Of a DNA stretch of 7,630 bases, positions 1-5,953 are shown piece by piece; position 1 is the stretch's first letter; each line of letters begins with the position of its first letter. Source of the DNA: JACZWL01 sp046756445 (GTDB taxonomy: Bacteria > Pseudomonadota > Gammaproteobacteria > Steroidobacterales > Woeseiaceae); assembly GCA_046756445.1 (NCBI GenBank), contig JBHHWI010000126.1, positions 1-7,630 on the forward strand, given 5' to 3'. The translations under genes and the position numbers were made by a program. The notes under the pieces were generated by a model, which was not told where the DNA came from, searched no databases, and saw only the letters and a list, made by a program, of their open reading frames with translations.

Positions 1-174
1 CTGGTCAATGTCGCCGTCGGCGTCAACAAGGACGAATGGGGCGCCGAGTTGTTTATCAACAACGCCTTCGATGAGCACGCGCAGCTAAACATCAACGCGG
101 CCGACTGGGTACCGAGCGTAACCACGAATCGGCCAAGGGAGATCGGGGTGCGCTTCACCTACGATTATGAGTGA
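1..174 (+). CDS. TonB-dependent receptor, C-terminal fragment (5' end outside window)
   Basis: Frame 1 is open from the first base to a TGA at 172-174 and gives the last 57 residues of a protein. The segment has the pattern of the final beta-strands of a TonB-dependent outer-membrane receptor: alternating hydrophobic/polar residues, a WGAELFINNAFD stretch (residues 13-24) matching the usual 'W...lfvkNlfD' strand, and a RPREIGVRF closing strand (residues 45-53) matching the common 'RPReiGlrf.y.f' ending. Such receptors import siderophores, glycans, vitamins or other large ligands using energy from TonB-ExbBD. The ligand cannot be told from this fragment because the plug domain is outside the window. 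Normally the last residue is aromatic; here the chain ends TYDYE, with a glutamate after the final tyrosine. A terminator follows directly, and then two sulfotransferase genes on the same strand. Confidence 0.82.
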   Translation: MVNVAVGVNKDEWGAELFINNAFDEHAQLNINAADWVPSVTTNRPREIGVRFTYDYE

Positions 175-192
175 CATTTAGTCGTTAACAAT

Positions 193-221
193 AGGGCGGG
201 CCGTCGGGTCCGCCCTTTTTT
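193..221 (+). terminator. Intrinsic terminator after the receptor gene
   Basis: A 9-bp GC-rich stem pairs 194-202 (GGGCGGGCC) with 207-215 (GGTCCGCCC), with one G-U pair, a four-base loop GTCG at 203-206, and a run of six T at 216-221. An extra A-T pair (193/216) can close the base. This is a textbook Rho-independent terminator 19 nt after the receptor stop codon. It lies only about 30 nt before the TPR/sulfotransferase start, so it either separates two transcription units or acts as a partial terminator that lowers sulfotransferase expression relative to the receptor. Confidence 0.88.
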
Positions 222-251
222 ATTCGGTATTGCCGAAGGGGACAACCGGGT

Positions 252-2288
252 TTGGATACAGCGGCGGCGGACTCAAATAATACGGCAGATCGGCTGGCCG
301 AACGCGCAAAAGCCCTGATACAGCAAGCCGACTTCGCCGCCGCGGATCGCCTGATCCGCGAGGAACTGGACGGCGTTGGCCTGGATCGCGAGCATGCCGG
401 GGCCCTCTACGTGCTGGCCGTCGCCCAGCGTTACCAGCAAAAATTCGATGATGCGCTGTCGACACTCGATCAGCTTCTGAGTCTCGATCCTGAGAATGCT
501 CGTGCCCGGCAGGAGCGAGGTCACACGCTCCTGACACAGAATCGCATCGACGAGGCGCGGCTTTCCTATGAGAACGCCGTACGCCTGAACCCGGCGCTGT
601 TGGCGAGCTGGCAGGCCTTGATAAACCTGTACGAGATCGCCGGGCTGTCCAAACAGGCACAGACTGCACTCGAGCAGGTGGAAATCCTGTGCCGGCTGCC
701 CAAGGAACTCCTGAGCGTCACGAGCATGATTCACGAGGGCAAGCTTTACAAGGCGGAACGGCTGTGCCGGCACTTCCTGCGCAACAACAAGCAGCATATC
801 GAGGGCATGCGTCTGCTGGCGGCGATCGGTGACAGGCTGGAAGTGCTCTCCGATGCCGAGTTTCTGCTGGAGAGCTGCGTCGAGTTCGCGCCGGAGCACG
901 ATGCGGCGAGGTACGACTACGCGAACCTGCTCCTGAAGATGCAGAAGTTTGAAAAGGCCCACGAGCAGACACGAATACTCGTTGACAAAGAACCGGGTAA
1001 TCTCGCTTACCGGTCGCTGCTCGCAAACGCGACCGCGGGCATCGGCGAGCACGAGAAGGCGATCGAGCTCTACAACGAGGTGCTGAAAGAGAGTCCCGGG
1101 CAGATCATGTTGTACGTGATGCGCGGGCACGCCGAGAAGACCATCGGGGGCCTGGATGCCGCCATCGCCTCCTACCACAGGGCCTATGAGCTCCAGCCAG
1201 ACCTAGGCGACGCCTTCTGGTCGCTGGCCAATACCAAGACCTACAGCTTCACCGACGCCGAGATCGCCCACATGGAGAAGTATGAGGCCTCCGAGAGCAT
1301 CTCTTCAGAGGATCGGATCCATATGTGCTTCGCGCTGGGCAAGGCCTTCGAGGACCGTGGCGAGTACGAGCCGTCATTCCGATACTACTCGCGTGGCAAT
1401 GCCTTGAAGCAGGAATCCGTCCGCCACAAGCCGGCTCATCTGGCCATCCGCACCAGCGCCCAGATCGAAGTGTGCACCGCGCAATTCTTCGAACAGAAAC
1501 AAGGCGTCGGGTGTCAGGCGCCTGATCCCATATTCATCGTCGGTTTGCCGAGAGCCGGGTCGACGCTGCTGGAGCAGATACTGGCTTCGCATTCCATGGT
1601 GGAAGGCACCCATGAGTTGCCGAACATCATTGCGCTGGCGCAGCGCCTGCGGGGCAGCCTCAACCTGATCGAGGAAAAGGGCGGGACCCCGAATTATCCG
1701 AAAATTCTGACGGAGCTCGACGACGATTACTTCCGGCGATTCGGCGAACAGTTCATCGAGGATACGCGGGTTTACCGGCAGGACGCTTCCTTTTTTATCG
1801 ATAAGAATCCGAACAATTTCTTTCACATCGGACTCATCAAGCTGATCCTGCCGAATGCCAAGGTCATCGACGCGCGCCGCCATCCCATGTCCTGCTGCTT
1901 TAGTGGTTTTAAACAGCTGTTCGGCCAGGGCCAGGAGTTTTCGTACGGCCTGACACAGATCGGCAACTATTACCGTGAATACGTCGAGCTCATGGACCAC
2001 TGGGACGAAGCACTGCCCGGATTCGTCCTGCGCGTGCAGCACGAAGATGTGGTCGATGATCTGGAGACCCAGGTTAATAGGATGCTCGATTTTTGCAACC
2101 TGCCATTCGAGCAGGCCTGTGTGGATTTTCACAAGACCGAGCGAAGCGTCAGAACGCCGAGCTCGGAGCAGGTCAGGCAGCCCATTTACAAGACCGGCCT
2201 GGAGCAGTGGCGTCATTTCGAGCCCTGGCTCGACCCGGTGAAGAAAGCATTGGGCCCGGCGGTGATCGAGCGCTATCCGATCTCCTGA
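252..2288 (+). CDS. TPR-repeat sulfotransferase (PAPS-dependent, Sulfotransfer_3 type)
   Basis: The product is a 678-residue two-part protein. Residues about 15-330 are helical tetratricopeptide repeats; clear units include 50-80, 84-114, 255-282 and 287-316, with TPR-type endings such as LDPENA and LNPALL. Residues about 425-660 are a PAPS-dependent sulfotransferase domain. The 5'-phosphosulfate loop is PIFIVGLPRAGSTLLEQIL (426-444), followed by an EGTHELP motif (451-457) whose glutamate E455 lies where tyrosylprotein sulfotransferases carry a catalytic acid. The 3'-phosphate loop is DARRHPMSCCFSGF (540-553). The family transfers sulfate from PAPS to a hydroxyl; the TPR part would bind a protein or peptide partner. 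No signal peptide is visible, so it is probably cytoplasmic. The start is TTG at 252, with a GAAGGGGA ribosome-binding site at 235-242; no ATG or GTG lies in frame between the terminator and 252. The next sulfotransferase follows after 5 nt. The acceptor is unknown. Confidence 0.9.
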   Translation: MDTAAADSNNTADRLAERAKALIQQADFAAADRLIREELDGVGLDREHAGALYVLAVAQRYQQKFDDALSTLDQLLSLDPENARARQERGHTLLTQNRIDEARLSYENAVRLNPALLASWQALINLYEIAGLSKQAQTALEQVEILCRLPKELLSVTSMIHEGKLYKAERLCRHFLRNNKQHIEGMRLLAAIGDRLEVLSDAEFLLESCVEFAPEHDAARYDYANLLLKMQKFEKAHEQTRILVDKEPGNLAYRSLLANATAGIGEHEKAIELYNEVLKESPGQIMLYVMRGHAEKTIGGLDAAIASYHRAYELQPDLGDAFWSLANTKTYSFTDAEIAHMEKYEASESISSEDRIHMCFALGKAFEDRGEYEPSFRYYSRGNALKQESVRHKPAHLAIRTSAQIEVCTAQFFEQKQGVGCQAPDPIFIVGLPRAGSTLLEQILASHSMVEGTHELPNIIALAQRLRGSLNLIEEKGGTPNYPKILTELDDDYFRRFGEQFIEDTRVYRQDASFFIDKNPNNFFHIGLIKLILPNAKVIDARRHPMSCCFSGFKQLFGQGQEFSYGLTQIGNYYREYVELMDHWDEALPGFVLRVQHEDVVDDLETQVNRMLDFCNLPFEQACVDFHKTERSVRTPSSEQVRQPIYKTGLEQWRHFEPWLDPVKKALGPAVIERYPIS

Positions 2289-2293
2289 TCGCG

Positions 2294-2938
2294 TTGATTA
2301 TCTCTCACAAGCACAGATTCATTTTCTTCGCAGTGCCCAGGACGGCAACCCATACCATTCGGCAGGCGCTGGCCAGCCATCTCGGACCCGATGACTGGGA
2401 ACAACAGGATCTGTTCGAGAAAAGGAGACTACCCCATCCCGAGATTGCGCAAATAGAGCACGGCCACATCTCGGCCCGCCAGATCAGGGATCATCTTTCT
2501 GACGAGGTCTGGAACTCGTATCACAGGTTCGCATTCGTAAGGAATCCGTTCGACCGGTTCGTATCCACCTGTTTCTTCCTGAACAGGAAGAATTCGGGGT
2601 TCGAGGACTCGGCGATACCATTTATGAAACAAGCACTTACGGTCGACCGGTTCCGACGCAGGATCCTGGTCGTGCCGCAGAGCGCACTGCTGACCGATGA
2701 GGACGGGAGCCTCGTTCTCGACTCGCTCGGGCGGTATGAGCGCCTTCAGGAGTCCTATGACGAGATCTGTGATCGCATAGGCATTCAGACGACAGAGCTC
2801 GGCAGAAAAAATCCGTCCAAACACGATCGTTTTTCCGAATACTATGACGACGAGCTCAAAGAGATGGTGGCGGATTTCTACAAAGACGATTTGCGATTGT
2901 TTTCCTATCGGTTTGATTCGAGCTCGCCAATGAACTGA
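2294..2938 (+). CDS. Small sulfotransferase (Sulfotransfer_2-like)
   Basis: The product is 214 residues, the usual size of bacterial relatives of the Sulfotransfer_2 (carbohydrate sulfotransferase) family. It begins with the typical MIISHKHRFIFFAVPRTATH pattern, in which VPRTATHT (14-21) is the 5'-phosphosulfate loop; the usual PK is PR here. RFAFVRNPFDRFVSTCFF (78-95) is the 3'-phosphate loop. The C-terminal region with YYDDELKEMVADFYKDDLRL (183-202) is the familiar 'yyd.e....v...f..Dl..f.Y.F' ending. The frame is open back to 2093, but family alignment favours TTG at 2294, 5 nt after the upstream stop; there is no clear Shine-Dalgarno site, so translation is probably coupled to the TPR/sulfotransferase. 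It likely uses PAPS to sulfate a glycan or other hydroxyl; the acceptor is unknown. Its last 34 bp overlap the opposing hydroxylase gene. Confidence 0.82.
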   Translation: MIISHKHRFIFFAVPRTATHTIRQALASHLGPDDWEQQDLFEKRRLPHPEIAQIEHGHISARQIRDHLSDEVWNSYHRFAFVRNPFDRFVSTCFFLNRKNSGFEDSAIPFMKQALTVDRFRRRILVVPQSALLTDEDGSLVLDSLGRYERLQESYDEICDRIGIQTTELGRKNPSKHDRFSEYYDDELKEMVADFYKDDLRLFSYRFDSSSPMN

Positions 2939-3906
2939 TCCATGGTGTCCACCGCAAGCGCCGATTTCAGGATGCGCTGAACGATTATCGGATTGACGCC
3001 AATGTCATTACTCTCGGTCACCAGCGCCCGCATGTCGGGATGGAGCTGTTCATACACCTTATCGATTATCTTTTGATAATGATCCCAGCCGTCTTTTTGA
3101 TAACCGTAGAGATGCCACGTCTCCCGCCAGTCTTTGGCGAAACCCAGCAGCATTCTCTCGTAGGCATCGATGAGTTTCGAGTCGTTCTTCGGGTTGTGCT
3201 CAAAATCCCGAATTAGTCCGCTCACCAGGGCATCCACCTCACCGGGCGACATGACGGGACAAATATTGTATTTCTCCGTCAGGATGGTTACTTCCTTGCC
3301 AGCCTCGAACGGAGCCGGCGACACCAGTTTCTCGACGGCCGCCTGGTCGGTGACCGGATCAAACTGTTCCATGTCCCGCACGGTTTTCCAAAATCGTGAA
3401 GACCCCGCGGCATCGATGACCAGGTGGATTCTGTCCTCATCACCGGCATTCGTTACCCTGTGCCGTCGCCATGAATTGAAAATCCAGCATTCGCCGGCCT
3501 TCATATGCACCTGCTGATCCGCGCAATAAAAAGTCACCGCGGGATTCGTAATGATCGGAATATGAATACGCACGCGCGTGTACCAGTGATAATTGAAGTC
3601 GACGTGCATCGAGACTTCGGATCCACCGGCAAGTTTCATTAGTCGAGTACGCCCCAGTACTTCGTCAAAACTGGCCATGACCTGCCGAACGTATTCGCAG
3701 CCGTTCAGGTGGCGAGTTACGCGCATCGATCCTTCGAAGTCATCGTTGTCGCCCCCGTTATGCGATATGAGTGGCACGGCCGAGTTTCCCTTCATGCCGG
3801 ACGGATGCGCCATCCACGCGGCTTCCGGCAATGCAGTCACTTCCCTGGCCAGCCGTTTGGCATCGAACCCGTACGGCAGCCGTATGAATGGTTTGGCGAT
3901 GTCCAT
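2905..3906 (-). CDS. Aspartyl/asparaginyl beta-hydroxylase-like Fe(II)/2-oxoglutarate oxygenase
   Basis: The product is 333 residues. The N-terminal half has the AspH-type double-stranded beta-helix core: HVD (101-103) and H149 are the likely iron ligands, RVRIH (111-115) and R159 are the likely 2-oxoglutarate contacts, and WIFNSWRRHRVTN (141-153) matches the 'fdds..H.v.N' strand of the family. Residues about 180-333 form a helical C-terminal extension of unknown function. Family members hydroxylate Asp/Asn side chains or act on small molecules with O2 and 2-oxoglutarate; the substrate here is unknown. No signal peptide is visible. The start is ATG at 3906, one base after the pncB stop. The frame extends to 3993, but that lies inside pncB and adds 29 residues unlike the family. 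A possible AGGA lies 12 nt upstream, so translational coupling is likely. The 3' end overlaps the convergent sulfotransferase gene by 34 bp. Confidence 0.83.
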   Translation of the reverse strand: MDIAKPFIRLPYGFDAKRLAREVTALPEAAWMAHPSGMKGNSAVPLISHNGGDNDDFEGSMRVTRHLNGCEYVRQVMASFDEVLGRTRLMKLAGGSEVSMHVDFNYHWYTRVRIHIPIITNPAVTFYCADQQVHMKAGECWIFNSWRRHRVTNAGDEDRIHLVIDAAGSSRFWKTVRDMEQFDPVTDQAAVEKLVSPAPFEAGKEVTILTEKYNICPVMSPGEVDALVSGLIRDFEHNPKNDSKLIDAYERMLLGFAKDWRETWHLYGYQKDGWDHYQKIIDKVYEQLHPDMRALVTESNDIGVNPIIVQRILKSALAVDTMDQFIGELESNR

Positions 3907-3907
3907 T

Positions 3908-5245
3908 TCAGTCAAATGTCCTGTCGACCTCGGCCGCGAGCTCTTGCAGACCGGAAGATATATTAACAGTGTAGGGATTCTTCGAAACGTCAAGACCTCT
4001 TAGATGCTGCGGGAGCGATGCGAACTCCTGTTTGCTTCTTTCACGTATGTGCTCAAGTGTTTCGGCCGCTCGGGCACGACATCCCTCATGCATCACGGGT
4101 CCGACAAGGGCCCTACCAGCACCGGGCGACTCCGCATCCAGAGCAACCAGGTCGCATTCGATGTAGCCGTTATCCGCGGGGTAACGGTAAACCTGCTTGG
4201 CACCAGGCCAGGTCATTTTGCCTTCGGATCGTTTGCGCCGGGCCAGACCGGAGTACTCCTGCAATTTGTACGCGCAGTCGAGGGACGGCGAGTCCTGTGA
4301 AACATCCACCCTCGTACCAATCCCGAATGCGTCCACCGGGCAGCCGCCATCAATGAGTTCGGCGAGACGATACTCGTCGAGATCGCCGCTGGCAAAAATT
4401 CCAATATCGCCACAGCCGCCCTCATCGAGAATCTGCCGTACCGAAGGCGCCAGCTCCAGCAGGTCACCGCTGTCCAGCCTGACTGCCTTGATCGAAACAC
4501 CCTTTTCTTTCATGGTCTGCGCCAGATGAACGACCTTTTCCGCACCACGTCTGGTGTCAAACGTGTCGATGAGCAGCACGGTGTTGTTCGGATGACAGTT
4601 CGCAAAATTTTCGAAGGCCTGCGATTCGGACTCGTGAGCCTGTATGTAGGAATGCGCCATCGTGCCGTAAATGGGAATGTCGAATTCCTGCCCTGCCTGG
4701 ACAGTCGCCGTTCCGTCGAAGCCGGCAATGTAATCGGCCCGTGAGGCGAACAGAGCGGCCTCGCCAGCATGCGCTCTGCGCATCCCGAAATCGATCAGTG
4801 TCTTGCCCGGAGCGATCAGGCGGCAGCGAGCGGCCTTGCTGGCGACAAGTATCTGATAATTAAGAATATTGATAATACGACTCTCGACGAGCTGCGCCTC
4901 GGGTAACGGCGCGGTGACCCGAAGGACAGGCTCCTCGGGAAAAAACACGGTTCCCTCGGCCATCGCGTGTACCTCACCGGAAAAACGGAATTCCGCAAGT
5001 CGATCAACGAGACCTGCATTGAATCTGCCCGATCCCGCGAGCCAATCAAGTTCTTCCTCCGAGAAGCGCAGCTCTTCCAGGTACTGAATGACCTGCTCGA
5101 GGCCTGCGAACAACAGAAAATTGCGATGTGGTGGCATGCGCCTGACAAAGAACTCGAACACGGCCTTGTCCTCCATGCCGTGCTCGTAGTAGCTCTGCAG
5201 CATTGTGAGCTGATACAGATCAGTGAGCAGTGCTGCAGTTTTCAC
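3908..5245 (-). CDS. pncB: Nicotinate phosphoribosyltransferase
   Basis: The product is 445 residues, within the normal range. It converts nicotinate and PRPP (with ATP) to nicotinate mononucleotide, the committed Preiss-Handler step of NAD salvage, in the cytoplasm. Family landmarks are in order: LLTDLYQLTMLQSYY (6-20), RNFLLFAGLEQ (41-51), ILVASKAARCRLIAPG (132-147), LIDFGMRRAH (150-159), GTMAHSYIQAHESE (194-207) with H198 as the expected phosphorylated histidine, DTFDTRRG (227-234), VRLDSGDL (255-262), FASGDLDE (284-291) and FGIGTRVDVSQDSPSLDCAY (307-326). The YQLTM start and length resemble the second, Gram-positive/plant-like branch of the family. The start codon is GTG at 5245, overlapping the pncA stop by 4 bp (GTGA), which indicates translational coupling; only a very close AGG precedes it. 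The AspH-like gene follows after 1 nt. Confidence 0.96.
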   Translation of the reverse strand: MKTAALLTDLYQLTMLQSYYEHGMEDKAVFEFFVRRMPPHRNFLLFAGLEQVIQYLEELRFSEEELDWLAGSGRFNAGLVDRLAEFRFSGEVHAMAEGTVFFPEEPVLRVTAPLPEAQLVESRIINILNYQILVASKAARCRLIAPGKTLIDFGMRRAHAGEAALFASRADYIAGFDGTATVQAGQEFDIPIYGTMAHSYIQAHESESQAFENFANCHPNNTVLLIDTFDTRRGAEKVVHLAQTMKEKGVSIKAVRLDSGDLLELAPSVRQILDEGGCGDIGIFASGDLDEYRLAELIDGGCPVDAFGIGTRVDVSQDSPSLDCAYKLQEYSGLARRKRSEGKMTWPGAKQVYRYPADNGYIECDLVALDAESPGAGRALVGPVMHEGCRARAAETLEHIRERSKQEFASLPQHLRGLDVSKNPYTVNISSGLQELAAEVDRTFD

Positions 5246-5820
5246 GCCTGAATGCTGGCACCGTGTTCCTGCATCGACGCGATGGCCCGATCACCGTCGC
5301 CCGGATTCAGGTCGACTGCACGAATGGCCGATGTCAGGAGCACGACGCCGAAGCCCTCTCCGAGGGCGTCCAGGACGGTATTCAACACGCAGTAATCCGT
5401 GGCGAGACCGCCGACAAATATTCGTGTTACGCCGCGGTCCCGCAGCTGCTTCGTGAGATCTGTTCCCTGGAAGCCCGAATAGGCTTCCTGGTCGGGTTCG
5501 GCGCCCTTGCGAACGACCAGGACGTCATCCGGAAGTTCCAGGTCGGCGGCGAATTGCGCGCCCCGGCTGTCTGCGACACAGTGTTCGGGCCACTGTCCGC
5601 CGCTCTCCACAAACGAACAGTGTTCAGCAGGATGCCAGTCCGCTGTTGCAAATACCGGCAACGCTTTGGCTCCGAAATTTCGGACCCAGTCATTGATGAC
5701 CGGGATGACGGCGTCGCCGTCGCTTACCGCCAGGGCGCCGCCGGGAAGAAAATCGTTCTGAACGTCGACGATGATAAGGGCATCGCCCTGTCCGATTTTC
5801 AGGTGCTTCTGCATGCTCAT
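5242..5820 (-). CDS. pncA: Nicotinamidase (isochorismatase fold)
   Basis: The product is 192 residues and hydrolyses nicotinamide to nicotinate and ammonia, feeding the next gene, pncB. The catalytic triad is visible: D19 in IIVDVQNDF (16-24), K105 in VVRKGAE (102-108) and C144 in GLATDYCV (138-145). The metal site is D61 and H63 in ATADWHPAEH (58-67) with H80 in WPEHC (77-81). AYSGFQGTDL (113-122) matches the conserved AYSGF loop. The start is set at ATG 5820, preceded by AGG with six intervening bases; a second in-frame ATG at 5814 is possible. The frame extends to a TTG at 5871, but this adds residues not seen in the family and would include a plausible promoter. It is the first gene of a pncA-pncB-hydroxylase operon. 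Many bacteria carry these two enzymes apart; here they overlap by 4 bp. Confidence 0.95.
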   Translation of the reverse strand: MSMQKHLKIGQGDALIIVDVQNDFLPGGALAVSDGDAVIPVINDWVRNFGAKALPVFATADWHPAEHCSFVESGGQWPEHCVADSRGAQFAADLELPDDVLVVRKGAEPDQEAYSGFQGTDLTKQLRDRGVTRIFVGGLATDYCVLNTVLDALGEGFGVVLLTSAIRAVDLNPGDGDRAIASMQEHGASIQA

Positions 5821-5858
5821 TTTGCGCCTGGGTGCCGGCCCTTCTGCCGGATGGTTCA

Positions 5859-5888
5859 ATTTAACGTCCAATATGCATGCCGGGACAA
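5859..5888 (-). promoter_or_regulatory. Possible sigma-70-type promoter of the pncA operon
   Basis: Read on the - strand, TTGTCC (5888-5883) and TTAAAT (5864-5859) are separated by 18 bases and each matches four of six consensus positions (TTGACA / TATAAT). Transcription would begin near 5852 and give a leader of about 30 nt before ATG 5820. The leader contains a small perfect hairpin, CCGGC/GCCGG, at 5835-5850. The placement agrees with the shorter pncA start but is only a consensus match by eye. Confidence 0.3.
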
Positions 5889-5953
5889 CCGCTTACATCC
5901 TATGTGATTGTTTTTAAGTCTGATATTCTCTGAGCCTCTGGCACCGATCGAGC

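Noticed and set aside
273..1178. Long open frame on the - strand inside the TPR/sulfotransferase gene
   Set aside because: It is an antisense shadow of GC-rich coding DNA; the product shows no recognisable motif, while the + strand protein has clear TPR motifs.
1374..2216. Long - strand open frame opposite the sulfotransferase domain
   Set aside because: It is antisense to a strongly motif-bearing protein, with no family resemblance or ribosome-binding evidence.
2093..2293. 67-codon N-terminal extension of the small sulfotransferase in the same frame
   Set aside because: It overlaps the conserved C-terminus of the TPR/sulfotransferase and reads as arginine/alanine-rich shadow sequence; the family pattern begins at MIISHKH, at 2294.
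2915..2930. CGAGCTCG palindrome at the convergent junction as a bidirectional terminator
   Set aside because: The stem is only 4 bp without a loop and no T-tract follows on either strand.
3907..3993. 29-residue extension of the hydroxylase
   Set aside because: It lies wholly inside the 3' end of pncB and does not resemble the family; the ATG one base after the pncB stop is the better start.
5821..5871. 17-residue extension of nicotinamidase from TTG
   Set aside because: Family length and the ribosome-binding site favour ATG 5820, and the extension contains a plausible promoter -10 and a leader hairpin.
5230..5907. 225-codon + strand open frame opposite pncA
   Set aside because: The - strand encodes an unmistakable nicotinamidase with its full catalytic triad; this is its shadow.
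5890..5953. Promoter for the exported protein, e.g. CTTACA at 5892-5897 or TTGTTT at 5908-5913 with TATTCT at 5924-5929
   Set aside because: The spacings (26 and 10 bases) are wrong for a sigma-70 promoter, so no promoter is called.
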